DNA of 64,000 nucleotides from Halanaeroarchaeum sulfurireducens (GTDB lineage: Archaea; Halobacteriota; Halobacteria; Halobacteriales; Halobacteriaceae): positions 434,001 through 498,000 of the forward strand of contig NZ_CP008874.1 of assembly GCF_001011115.1 (NCBI RefSeq). The letters are read 5' to 3'. The stretch's first letter is position 1. Every line of letters begins with the position of its first letter. The notes under the pieces were generated by a model that worked only from the letters and a program-made list of their open reading frames with translations, was not told where the DNA came from and searched no databases. Both the position numbers and the translations under genes were made by a program. Positions 17,593 through 25,355 of the stretch are shown here, piece after piece.

Positions 17593-17899
17593 TTAATCTC
17601 CGACCCGAACAGCAACGTGGGCGCCCTCGATTCCGGAGTCGGCCTCGATCGCGACGGCGAGGTTCATCTCGGGCGTCGCGAGCCGATCGACGACCTCGGC
17701 GAGCACGTCGGGATCAACGCGGCGCGTCAGGTACCGCACCCAGCTCTCTTTCGCCCGCTCGTCTCGTCGGGCGTGCTCACAGGCCGCGACGACGGCCCCA
17801 GATCGGGTGTTCTCGTCGAAAACGTCCATTGCACCGTCGAGGGGCGTCCTCTCGATACGATTTGTCGCCGCCCATGCCCATCCAGAAACTGTCTGCCAT
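17593..17899 (-). pseudogene. Small haloarchaeal gene broken by one extra C
   Basis: Reading from ATG 17899 gives MADSFWMGMGGDKSYREDA in one frame; the continuation LDGAMDVFDENTRSGAVVAAC ... VRVGD is in another. The switch falls in a CCCC run (GGGG at 17841-17844 on the plus strand): removing one C joins the two into a continuous protein of about 100 residues. The pattern (GDKSYREDALDGAMDVF, CEHARRDERAK, DPDVLAEVVDRL) resembles a haloarchaeal family of unknown function, possibly DUF7692, but I cannot confirm that. A truncated paralogue is at 16481. Convergent with the toxin, 3 bases apart. Confidence 0.7.
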
Positions 17900-17963
17900 G
17901 CGGGTGGGAATTGAACGAGCCACTCCAAAACCGATGGATTTCGAGTGACTGAACGATGCCCTC

Positions 17964-17973
17964 TTTATATACC
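17964..17973 (-). promoter_or_regulatory. Strong TATA box
   Basis: GGTATATAAA on the minus strand, the best TATA consensus in this region. It points toward the frameshifted gene ending at 17593, with its candidate start about 65-70 bases downstream. Confidence 0.55.
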
Positions 17974-18069
17974 CCACAACCGGTCGCTCATCGAACGTGG
18001 TGATATCGGCGTTTCTGGCAGGCTCTCACGACCTGATTCGGAGCGGCATAGAAACGGGCGCTGTTTGTC

Positions 18070-18130
18070 TGGGCCCTGGCGGATGTCGAACTGGAGGAAG
18101 ACTCGCTTCGCTCGTCTTCCAGAGTTCGAA
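18070..18130 (-). repeat. tRNA 3'-end fragment plus hairpin, distal copy
   Basis: On the minus strand AGTTCGACATCCGCCAGGGC (followed by CCA; plus 18070-18092) is a degraded copy of the T-arm and acceptor 3' end of the CAU tRNA at 18295. It is joined to a hairpin (GGAAGAC 18096-18102 / GTCTTCC 18114-18120, loop TCGCTTCGCTC) and then GTTCGAATCC, an inverted T-loop. Confidence 0.85.
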
Positions 18131-18201
18131 TCCGTTGGCCTATTTCTCGAAAGTGACCGCGTCGAACGACCGCAGTCGCTCGCCGCTTTGGTGAGAGACG
18201 C

Positions 18202-18262
18202 TGGCCCTGGCGGATTCGAACCGGAGGAAGACTCGCTTCGCTCGTCTTCCAGAGTTCGAATC
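18202..18262 (-). repeat. tRNA 3'-end fragment plus hairpin, proximal copy
   Basis: On the minus strand GGTTCGAATCCGCCAGGGCC (18203-18222) matches the 3' end of the CAU tRNA exactly. It is fused to the same GGAAGAC/GTCTTCC hairpin (18226-18250). An outer pair GATTCGAAC (18213-18221) / GTTCGAATC (18254-18262) extends the stem, so the T-loop is mirrored at both ends. Confidence 0.88.
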
Positions 18263-18294
18263 ACGGCCATTTTCCTCGCAGGCCGCTCGGAAAA

Positions 18295-18369
18295 TGGGCC
18301 CTGGCGGATTCGAACCACCGACCACGCGGTTATGAGCCGCGCGCTCTAACCAGACTGAGCTAAGGGCCC
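18295..18369 (-). tRNA. tRNA with CAU anticodon, probably tRNA-Ile2
   Basis: 75 bases with a complete cloverleaf: acceptor GGGCCCT/AGGGCCC, discriminator A, anticodon stem CGCGG/CCGCG with loop CTCATAA, T-arm GGTGG-TTCGAAT-CCGCC. CAU can be Met or agmatidine-modified Ile. It lacks the usual initiator start, and haloarchaeal elongator tRNA-Met genes typically carry an intron, so Ile2 is favoured. Two copies of its 3' end lie downstream. Confidence 0.93.
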
Positions 18370-18459
18370 GCACGTATTCCTTCCCTCGCCCCACTCTTGA
18401 GACTTACTTTCACGACGCGATTTGGAAACTCCGGTCCAGAACGGAGAAATGGAAGAATG

Positions 18460-18532
18460 CGCCGCCGCCAGGTCTCGAACCTGGGACCACCTCGTTAACA
18501 GCGAGGTGCTCTACCAACTGAGCTACGGCGGC
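18460..18532 (-). tRNA. tRNA-Asn(GTT)
   Basis: 73 bases. Acceptor GCCGCCG/CGGCGGC, anticodon stem CCTCG/CGAGG with loop CTGTTAA, T-arm CCAGG-TTCGAGA-CCTGG, discriminator G. It lies 90 bases upstream of the CAU tRNA on the same strand and may be co-transcribed with it. Confidence 0.95.
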
Positions 18533-18736
18533 GCGCACTTGCCCCTACTTGGGATATTTTGATATGGCTTTCGTTTTGTCCGTCCCGAGAGCGACCAACA
18601 ATCGACGCCGCTGACCGCCCCGATCCGCCGACGGCCGTTCACCGTACGTTTTCAGTTAGCCAAGACTAATTTAGACTGAACGAAGAAAATTTTCGCAAGC
18701 GATAAAGCAGTCCCAGACCAATCACCGAATACACTG

Positions 18737-19534
18737 ATGGGGGCCCTCGCCAATCTGACGCTGGTGTTCCTCGCCGGGCTGCTGACAGCTGTCGCGACCG
18801 GCGTAGGCGCGCTGCCGTTTTTCTTCTACGAGGATATCCAACCCCGGTGGAACGTGGTCCTGTGGGGACTGGCATCGGGGATCATGATCTCGGCGTCGGT
18901 GTTCGGGCTCGTCAAGGAGGGGCTGGCGGTGGGGACGCCACGCCAGATTGCACCCGGGATCCTGGTCGGCGTCCTGCTCGTCGTCGTCGGTCACCGTGCC
19001 ATCACGCGGTATGAGTTCAATCCACGTGAGTACGAGGAGGCCGATTACAGAAAACTCGTGTTGATTCTCGGAATCCTCACCGTCCACAGTTTCCCGGAGG
19101 GGGTCGCCGTGGGCGTCTCCTTCGCGGATCTCAATCTCGGCGTCGGCCCCTCGTTTTTCGGCTTTACCGTTCCCGTCCTCGCCGTCTTCATGACAGTCGC
19201 CATCTCGATCCACAACGTCCCCGAGGGGACGGCCATCTCCATTCCGCTCCGGTCGATGGGCGTCTCGAAGTGGCGGATGGTGTGGTGGGCCGTTTTCTCG
19301 AGTCTCCCACAGCCGATCGGCGCCGTGCTCGCGTTCGCGTTCGTCCGGTACGCCAGGGACTTCCTCCCGTTCGGGTTCGGGTTTGCCGCGGGGGCGATGG
19401 TCTACCTCGTCGTGACCGAATTTCTCCCCGAAGCGCTGGAGGCGGGCAAGGAACTCCACAACGGGGGCAAACCCGAACTCGTCGCAGGGGTCCTGGCGGG
19501 CATCCTGTTGATGGTCCCGCTCGCGATGATTTGA
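18737..19534 (+). CDS. ZIP-family metal transporter
   Basis: 265 residues, eight membrane segments. The two metal-binding helices carry HSFPEG (near 19086) and HNVPEG (near 19211), the signature of GufA/ZupT-type ZIP proteins that import Zn2+, Fe2+ or Mn2+. The first start MGALANLTL is used. Followed by cca after 48 bases on the same strand. Confidence 0.92.
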   Translation: MGALANLTLVFLAGLLTAVATGVGALPFFFYEDIQPRWNVVLWGLASGIMISASVFGLVKEGLAVGTPRQIAPGILVGVLLVVVGHRAITRYEFNPREYEEADYRKLVLILGILTVHSFPEGVAVGVSFADLNLGVGPSFFGFTVPVLAVFMTVAISIHNVPEGTAISIPLRSMGVSKWRMVWWAVFSSLPQPIGAVLAFAFVRYARDFLPFGFGFAAGAMVYLVVTEFLPEALEAGKELHNGGKPELVAGVLAGILLMVPLAMI

Positions 19535-19582
19535 AGGGCACCATCCGATATGCTTTCCCCGCCGCCACGAGAACGTGGCCAC

Positions 19583-20935
19583 ATGACTGGGAGGGATCTG
19601 GACGAGGTCGTCTCGACCGTTCGCCAGCGGGTGACCCCGTCCGAGGAGGAACGTCGGCGCCTCCAGCGAACGGCCGACGAGCTGATATCGGAGGCTGAAG
19701 CGGCCATGGACGACCTCGGCATCGAGGCCGACGTCATCCAGGTCGGGTCCACCGCCCGCGGAACCTGGGTCAGCGGCGATCGGGATATCGATGTCTTCGT
19801 CCGATTCGATCCCGACCGTCCGCGGGCTGAACTGGAACGGTGCGGCCTGGAGATCGGCAAACGCGTCCTTCCGGACGGGCGGGAAGAGTACGCCGAACAT
19901 CCCTACGTGACCGGCCAGCGCGACGGCTTCGACGTCGACCTCGTTCCCTGCTACCGGGTCGAATCCGCCACCGAGATCGAATCCGCCGTGGACCGGACGC
20001 CGTTTCACAACGAGTACCTCGCAGCGCGAATCACCGCGGACGTGGCCGACGACGTCCGGCTGTTCAAACAGTTCCTCAAAGGGATCCGCGCGTACGGTTC
20101 GGATCTCAGGACGCGGGGGTTCTCCGGCTACCTGTCCGAACTGCTCGTCCTCGAGTACGGGGGATTCGAGGCCGTCCTCGACGCGGCGAGCGACTGGCAC
20201 CCGCCGGTCCGCCTCGACCCGGAGGACCACGGAACGACAACCTTCGACGACCCGCTCGTCGTCATCGACCCGACCGACCCCGAGCGAAACGTGGCCGCCG
20301 TCGTCGCCGCGGAGAACGTGGCCCGGCTGCAACATCACGCGCGTGCGTTTCTCGCCGACCCCACGGAGTCTCGATTTTTCGCAGAGGAACCCGACTCACT
20401 CTCGAAACGGGCCGTTCGAAACCATCTCGAACGCCGCGATACGACGCCGCTGGCGGTTCGCTTCCAGCCACCGGACATCGTGGAGGATCAGCTGTACCCA
20501 CAATTGCGACGATCGCTCGACGGTCTGCACACGGGACTGGACCAGCACGGGTTCGAGGTGCTCCGGGGCACGGTCCTCGCGGACACGACGGCTGTTCTGT
20601 TCGTCGAACTCTCCGTCGCCAGCCGTCCCGCGGTGGAGAGACACGAGGGGCCCCCGGTCCACGTCGGCGAACACGCCGAGGAATTCCTGTCGAAATACGC
20701 CGAGACGAACGCGTACGGCCCCTTTATCGACGCCGATCGCTACGTCGTCGAGCGCGAGCGGTCGGTCACCACGGCCCGGGAGTTCGTCGAGGAGCGGCTC
20801 TTCGAGGTCTCCCTCGGCGCTCAGGTCGAAACGGCGCTGGCGGAGGACTACGACGTACTGACGGGCGCGGACGTCGCGTCTCTGGCCCCGGAATTCGGAA
20901 CCGAACTCGCCCGCTATTTCAATCCGACGGCGTGA
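19583..20935 (+). CDS. cca: CCA-adding tRNA nucleotidyltransferase, archaeal class I
   Basis: 450 residues. The nucleotidyltransferase core has GSTARGTWVSGDRDIDVFV with the catalytic DxD, and the third carboxylate in DVDLVP. The PAP/OAS-type central domain (RGFSGYLSELLVLEYG) and the tail domain are complete. It adds the 3' CCA to tRNAs, consistent with the tRNA genes here lacking an encoded CCA. Start ATG 19583 (MTGRDLDEV). Overlaps the HDAC gene by 22 bases tail-to-tail. Confidence 0.96.
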   Translation: MTGRDLDEVVSTVRQRVTPSEEERRRLQRTADELISEAEAAMDDLGIEADVIQVGSTARGTWVSGDRDIDVFVRFDPDRPRAELERCGLEIGKRVLPDGREEYAEHPYVTGQRDGFDVDLVPCYRVESATEIESAVDRTPFHNEYLAARITADVADDVRLFKQFLKGIRAYGSDLRTRGFSGYLSELLVLEYGGFEAVLDAASDWHPPVRLDPEDHGTTTFDDPLVVIDPTDPERNVAAVVAAENVARLQHHARAFLADPTESRFFAEEPDSLSKRAVRNHLERRDTTPLAVRFQPPDIVEDQLYPQLRRSLDGLHTGLDQHGFEVLRGTVLADTTAVLFVELSVASRPAVERHEGPPVHVGEHAEEFLSKYAETNAYGPFIDADRYVVERERSVTTAREFVEERLFEVSLGAQVETALAEDYDVLTGADVASLAPEFGTELARYFNPTA

Positions 20936-21930
20936 CGGCCGGCACTGATGTCCTCGAGGAGGGTCTTCGTATCGGATTGGAGGGTGCCCTCCGGTGGTGA
21001 GACCGATTCTCCCTCGAAGAAGTCGTGGACGGCGCCCACTCCTTTGGCGAGCGTTTCGAGTCCGTATCCGCCCTCGAGAACGAATCCCAGTGCGCTGCCG
21101 GCGGCGTCGGCGGTCTCCCGCACACGACGCGTGAGGATGCTGTACCCCTCCGTACTCACGTGCATGCGCGATATCGGGTCGTGATGGTGGGCGTCGAACC
21201 CGGCGCTCACGAGCAGGAGGTCGGGGTCGTAGTCCTCGATGGCGGGACCCACGATATCGGTCAGCGTCGCGTCGTATGCGGCGTCCCCCGCGCCAGGGGG
21301 GAGGGGCACGTTGAGCGTCGTCCCGGCGCCCGGTCCCTCGCCGGTCTCGTCGACCTCACCGGTTCCGGGGTACAGTCCGTCTTCGTGCACCGACACGTAG
21401 AACACGTCCTGTCGGTCGTAGAAGATGTCCTGGATACCGTTGCCGTGGTGGACGTCCCAGTCGAGGATGGCGACCCGCTCGGCGTCCAGATGATCGCGAG
21501 CGTACTGGGCGGCGACGGCGGCATTGTTGAGAAAGCAAAACCCCATCGCGTCGTCGACGGTCGCGTGATGGCCGGGGGGTCGTCCCAGGGAGAAGGGCGT
21601 TTCGTGGCCGCTCGCGCCGTCGAGTGCAACCTCTGCGGCCCATATCGCGCTTCCGGCGCTCGCGAGGGCGGCTTCCCAGGTGGTCTCCGTCGTGGCGGTG
21701 TCGGGATCCCAGTTGCCCCCGCCCGCTTCGATGAACGCACGCAGCTCGGTGACGTACTCGTCGGAGTGTACCGAGCTGATATCGGCTTCGGAGGCCGGCG
21801 CCGGTGAGACGTATTCGACCGCCGTGCGGTCGCTGAGGTATTCACGAATTGCGCGAATACGGTCGGGGTTCTCGGGATGGCGCTGGCCGAGATCGTGTCC
21901 GAGGCAGGCGTCGTTGAATCCAAATCTCAT
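20914..21930 (-). CDS. Histone deacetylase / acetoin utilisation (class II) family protein
   Basis: 338 residues. All zinc-hydrolase motifs are present: RPPGHHA (catalytic His pair), DWDVHHGNG (metal ligands), SAGFDAH, and EGGYGLE. By family it removes acetyl groups from lysines or polyamines. Its ATG (21928-21930) overlaps the histone stop codon as ATGA, so it is translationally coupled to the histone gene, which makes a chromatin or DNA-binding-protein substrate plausible but unproven. Start MRFGFNDACLGH matches the family start. Confidence 0.93.
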   Translation of the reverse strand: MRFGFNDACLGHDLGQRHPENPDRIRAIREYLSDRTAVEYVSPAPASEADISSVHSDEYVTELRAFIEAGGGNWDPDTATTETTWEAALASAGSAIWAAEVALDGASGHETPFSLGRPPGHHATVDDAMGFCFLNNAAVAAQYARDHLDAERVAILDWDVHHGNGIQDIFYDRQDVFYVSVHEDGLYPGTGEVDETGEGPGAGTTLNVPLPPGAGDAAYDATLTDIVGPAIEDYDPDLLLVSAGFDAHHHDPISRMHVSTEGYSILTRRVRETADAAGSALGFVLEGGYGLETLAKGVGAVHDFFEGESVSPPEGTLQSDTKTLLEDISAGRHAVGLK

Positions 21931-22355
21931 TCCACGAGGCGGAGGTACGTTTCCACGTCTTCTGCCTGGATGGTCCGCCGACCCGCGTGTTCGGCCAGCA
22001 CGCGGGCTCCCTCGGCGACAGATTCGCCCCACTCCTCGAGGATCGCGGCGAGAGCGACCCGAGCATCGGAGGCGACGCGGAACTCATCGGCGATGTCGAG
22101 GCGCGCGATGCGGTCGACCGGTGCGATCGGGAGCGTTATCTCTTCGTCGCCGGATGCCTCCGCGCCGAAGTCTTCGACCATCAACGTCTTCCGGCCGTCG
22201 CCCCGGGCCTGCTCCGCGGCTTGGGCGGCCAGCCGTGCCCCCCTGTCCTGAATCCGTCGAGCCAGCTCCTCCGCGGCGTGGTGGCTCACCCGCAAATCCC
22301 CTGCTCGTCGTCGAATGAGCGTATCGACCGGAGCGACCGGGAGCTCGACACTCAT
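21927..22355 (-). CDS. hstA: Archaeal doublet histone
   Basis: 142 residues containing two fused histone folds. Repeat one is ELPVAPVDTLIRRRAG ... RKTLMVEDF and repeat two is TLPIAPVDRIARLDIA ... RRTIQAEDVETYLRL. The tandem arrangement in one polypeptide is the haloarchaeal form; each half has the IAPVDR-type start and the RKT/RRT loop before the last helix. The surface is far more acidic than in other archaea. Start MSVELPVAP. Sits between rpa1 (48 bases upstream) and the deacetylase (4-base overlap). Confidence 0.95.
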   Translation of the reverse strand: MSVELPVAPVDTLIRRRAGDLRVSHHAAEELARRIQDRGARLAAQAAEQARGDGRKTLMVEDFGAEASGDEEITLPIAPVDRIARLDIADEFRVASDARVALAAILEEWGESVAEGARVLAEHAGRRTIQAEDVETYLRLVE

Positions 22356-22403
22356 ACCCAAATTCCCGTCGGAGTCACGCTTAATTGTTTCCGTTCCGCT
22401 GGC

Positions 22404-23837
22404 TCACTCGAACGTCGCCCCCTCGATGTGCCCATCGTCGAGGGTTCCCGTGACCGTTACCTCCTCGCCGAGCTCCACGTCCGCCGACGAGGTCACGGTC
22501 ACGGTCCGTTCGCCGTCGTCGAGGATGATCGGGTCGCCGGCCTGGACGACGACGCCGGTGAACGCGACGTCCTCGCCGTCGGCACCGACCGTCGACGGGT
22601 CGGTCTCCGGTCCGTCGCCGTCGTCTTTGTTTCCCGTCCCTTCGGCCGACGCGTCCGCTCCGCCGTCCGTCGGAGTGAACGCGTCGAGTCCGCCCGTCTC
22701 CGATTCCGCGTCCTCGGTCGTGGCACCATCCTCGAGCGGGATGACAGTCGATCGCCAGTCGGCGGACGCCTCGATGTCGTCCTGCCATCCGTCCTGGATC
22801 TGGACGTCCACGAAGAGGACTTCGTCGCCCGGGCCGAGGTCGCGGTCGGCCTTCTCCCCCCACAACGCGACGCGAATGTCGTCCGTGTCGTCCTGGAGGC
22901 GAACGTTCCGCACCTGCCCTTCGGACCCGTCCTCGCGCTCGAAGGTCCGCTTCGGATCCGCCGAGCGGACGACGCCCGCGATGTCGGCCGTCTCGTCGAT
23001 CTCCAGGTTCTCGATCGGCGTGGCGTCGGGGTCGAATCGAACGTCCTCGTCCGCGGGGTTGACGTCGCCGTGGTCGCCGACGTGCAATTCGAGGGACCCC
23101 TCTCGCTCGCGCACGTAGCCGTCGACGATTTCGACGATGTCGTGTTGATCGAACTCCTCGGCGAGCGCCGCCCGCTCGTCCCAGAGGGTAACTCGGACTC
23201 GCCCGGTGTCGTCACCGACCAGCAGATTTGCGACCTGCCCCTCCGACCCGTCGTCCCGGTCGAAGGTCCGGATCGGATCGCTGCCCAGCACTTCGGCGAC
23301 CAGGGTCACGTCGGAGATCCCCAGGGAAAGGTCTCCGACGTTGTATTCGTCCTGTACCGCCACATCGACCTCGACGTCCTCGTCGACTTCGACCTGCGAG
23401 ACGCTCACCTCCACCCCGTTGTACCCCGACTGCGGGCGGCCTTTGATCCGAAGGACGTCCCCCTCCTCGAGTTCGTCGATGGCGGCCTGTGCCTGCTCGT
23501 CCCAGAACGTCGCCCGAATCTGGCCCGTCTCGTCCGCCACTTCGACGTTGACGACCTGCCCCTCGTCCGGCTCGTCGCCGTCGCCATCCCGATCGAAGGT
23601 GCGCAGTTCCCCGACGCCGGTCACCTTCGCGACGAATTTCGCTTCCTCCATTCCCGCCTCGACGTCGGCGACGCCCTCGACCTCGCCCTCGTCCAGTTCG
23701 TGGGCGACGAGCATCGCAGCGGTCTCCTCGTCGGCCAGTCCGCCCATCTGCTCGACTTTCGACTCGACGGCCTCCCGGAACTCCTCGAGGGAGACGTCGG
23801 TGTCGAGGTCCTCGTAGATTTCCTCGATATCGCCCAT
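22404..23837 (-). CDS. rpa1: Single-stranded DNA-binding replication protein A (Rpa1 type)
   Basis: 477 residues. An N-terminal helical segment precedes three clear OB folds (about 65-165, 175-270, 285-370), each marked by RTFDR/RTFER-D-G-x-E-GQV and an RV(T/A)LW or RATFW strand. An acidic linker (about 385-425) leads to a fourth short OB-like C-terminal piece. No zinc finger is seen. It binds ssDNA in replication, repair and recombination. First gene of the rpa1-histone-deacetylase cluster; as I recall the same order exists in Haloferax volcanii. Confidence 0.93.
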   Translation of the reverse strand: MGDIEEIYEDLDTDVSLEEFREAVESKVEQMGGLADEETAAMLVAHELDEGEVEGVADVEAGMEEAKFVAKVTGVGELRTFDRDGDGDEPDEGQVVNVEVADETGQIRATFWDEQAQAAIDELEEGDVLRIKGRPQSGYNGVEVSVSQVEVDEDVEVDVAVQDEYNVGDLSLGISDVTLVAEVLGSDPIRTFDRDDGSEGQVANLLVGDDTGRVRVTLWDERAALAEEFDQHDIVEIVDGYVREREGSLELHVGDHGDVNPADEDVRFDPDATPIENLEIDETADIAGVVRSADPKRTFEREDGSEGQVRNVRLQDDTDDIRVALWGEKADRDLGPGDEVLFVDVQIQDGWQDDIEASADWRSTVIPLEDGATTEDAESETGGLDAFTPTDGGADASAEGTGNKDDGDGPETDPSTVGADGEDVAFTGVVVQAGDPIILDDGERTVTVTSSADVELGEEVTVTGTLDDGHIEGATFE

Positions 23838-23918
23838 CTGTATACGAATAACCAGACCCGGTATCGTTCTTGAACCTTGTCGTTCGCAGGGGTGGGCGTG
23901 GGCTGGTCTGCCCTTCCG

Positions 23919-24434
23919 TCAGCTTTCCCTGGGAAGTGCGACCGTGGCGACTTCTCTGACCTTGGAGTCCTGCCGGTGGGAGACGACGACATTGTGTGGG
24001 TACCCGCCGCGGAACCGCGCCGTGACCGCGTAGTCGATGGCCGTGAGGCATTCGATACAGACCTCGTCATCCTCGGCTTTCTCGACCGATCGAACGACGA
24101 CCCGGAGCTCGCCCGCCTCCACGTCGTGGATTATTGTATCGAGTGTGGCCACGTAGCACCCGTTGTTGCCGATGATCGTTCCCCGAACGACGACGGTGCC
24201 GTTTTCGACGGCCGCCGTGGCTGTCGTCTCGTCGCCGCTTCCACAGTCGACGTTCAGTACCTCGATATCGGCGCCCTCGTAGGTCGGGCGGGTGGGTGGC
24301 TCGTCTGTTGTCGGTCGGGCGGTCGTCGGCTCGGTCGTGGTCGTCGGTTCGTCGTCCCCCGTTTCGGGACCGAGACAGCCGGCAAGCGGCAGGAGGGCGG
24401 TGGCGGCTGTGGCGAGGACCTGGCGGCGCTGCAT
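23919..24434 (-). CDS. Secreted lipoprotein of unknown function
   Basis: 171 residues. The N-terminus MQRRQVLATAATALLPLAGC has a twin-arginine-like RR pair and a lipobox LAGC (Cys20). A Thr-rich linker follows, then a domain with four cysteines (VDCGSG; NNGCYV; VCIECL) that may form disulfides, and many beta strands. Probably anchored outside the membrane through lipid-modified Cys20. Family not recognised. Confidence 0.8.
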   Translation of the reverse strand: MQRRQVLATAATALLPLAGCLGPETGDDEPTTTTEPTTARPTTDEPPTRPTYEGADIEVLNVDCGSGDETTATAAVENGTVVVRGTIIGNNGCYVATLDTIIHDVEAGELRVVVRSVEKAEDDEVCIECLTAIDYAVTARFRGGYPHNVVVSHRQDSKVREVATVALPRES

Positions 24435-24546
24435 ACGCCACTGAACGATCTGCCACCCGATACCGGTTGTGTAGACTCACATCGCTGTTTGAGATATCGC
24501 TGCCAATCGTAACCGCTTTACATCGGCGCGGAGTAGCGATGGGTGA

Positions 24547-24619
24547 GTCCTGATAGGGTAGTGGACTATCCTCTTGGCTTGCGGAGCCAGGGACCGGAGT
24601 TCAAATCTCCGTCAGGACG
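24547..24619 (+). tRNA. tRNA-Arg(GCG)
   Basis: 73 bases. Acceptor GTCCTGA/TCAGGAC, anticodon stem TTGGC/GCCAG with loop TTGCGGA, T-arm CGGAG-TTCAAAT-CTCCG, discriminator G. Its 3' end is the first copy of a motif reiterated downstream. Confidence 0.95.
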
Positions 24620-25102
24620 TCATTCTCTCGGCATCACGCGGCGAGCGGCCGCCACGCGCTCGCCACGTGGTCGAATGACGTCCTGACGTGCCCCCGGTCG
24701 TTCCTCCCGGGGACTCCGTCAGGACGGTCTTTCAGCATGGCCTGACGAGCAAACTGGGGAATGTCGCTGAAAGGAAATCCGAGAGATTTGAGCAGACAAG
24801 TCGCAGCCCGGGAAGCGACCGAAGGGAGCGACCCGGAACGTCTTGGCGAGTTCAAATCTCCGTCAGGACGTCATTCTCTCGGCATCACGCGGCGAGCGGC
24901 CGCCACGCGCTCGCCACGTGGTCGAATGACGTCCTGACGTGCCCCCGGTCGTTCCTCCCGGGGACTCCGTCAGGACGGTCTTTCAGCATGGCCTGACGAG
25001 CAAACTGGGGAATGTCGCTGAAAGGAAATCCGAGAGATTTGAGCAGACAAGTCGCAGCCCGGGAAGCGACCGAAGTGAGCGACCCGGAACGTCTTGGCGA
25101 GT
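24601..25102. repeat. 251-base tandem duplication starting in the tRNA-Arg T-arm
   Basis: Two copies, 24601-24851 and 24852-25102, are nearly identical (for example GAAGGGAG versus GAAGTGAG near the ends). Each begins TCAAATCTCCGTCAGGACGT, which is the tRNA-Arg T-loop to 3' end plus trailer. A third, divergent start (GTTCAAATTTCCGCCAAGAC) follows at 25101 and forms a 10-base hairpin with the CGTCTTGGCG before it. A 73-residue minus-strand frame recurs in each copy but looks fortuitous. CTCCGTCAGGACG also occurs once inside each unit (24714, 24965). Confidence 0.97.
24610..24688. repeat. Nested inverted repeat containing the tRNA-Arg 3' end
   Basis: CGTCAGGACGTCATTC (24610-24625) is perfectly inverted as GAATGACGTCCTGACG (24673-24688), with an inner pair GGCGAGCG / CGCTCGCC. 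The left arm contains the acceptor 3' strand and trailer of tRNA-Arg. The structure is repeated at 24861-24939 in the second tandem copy. Confidence 0.9.
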
Positions 25103-25133
25103 TCAAATTTCCGCCAAGACGCTACCGTCGTTT

Positions 25134-25355
25134 CTTTCAGTCACACCGTGGGATGAGATGCCACCCACGCAGCAAATGCCGGCCCCCTTGGCGATCCTCT
25201 CCCGGAGCAGACAACACCGACGAAACGTGTGATCTCGGGTGGGTCCACTGGTGTCTGAAGGAAGCCACCATCTGGCCCGTCCCCGCTCGCCTTGAACCTG
25301 TTCGTCACAAACGTTATATTTCTACCGTTGCAATAATTGCCGAGGTGTGTGACCA
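25134..25355. other. Spacer with no gene recognised
   Basis: Between the tandem tRNA-derived repeats and the gene at 25356. It contains an AT-rich stretch near 25307-25325 (CGTTATATTTCTAC) that could be the TATA region of that gene. Nothing else is supported. Confidence 0.5.

Noticed and set aside
18722-20338. A 538-residue minus-strand frame opposite the ZIP and cca genes
   Set aside because: It spans two motif-complete plus-strand genes and has low-complexity Asp/Arg/His composition.
21987-23873. A 628-residue plus-strand frame opposite histone and rpa1
   Set aside because: Antisense to two well-identified genes; no recognisable domain.
24690-24850. Box C/D or H/ACA guide RNA inside the 251-base unit
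   Set aside because: CTGA-like words occur, but no matching C box or complete H/ACA fold could be found by eye.
24634-25106. Two 73-residue minus-strand frames, one per 251-base repeat unit
   Set aside because: They contain the tRNA-derived words and the inverted repeat; coding is better explained by chance in duplicated GC-rich DNA.
24547-25132. A second tRNA-Arg gene in the tandem repeats
   Set aside because: Only the T-loop to 3' end is repeated; no D-arm or anticodon arm is present in later copies.
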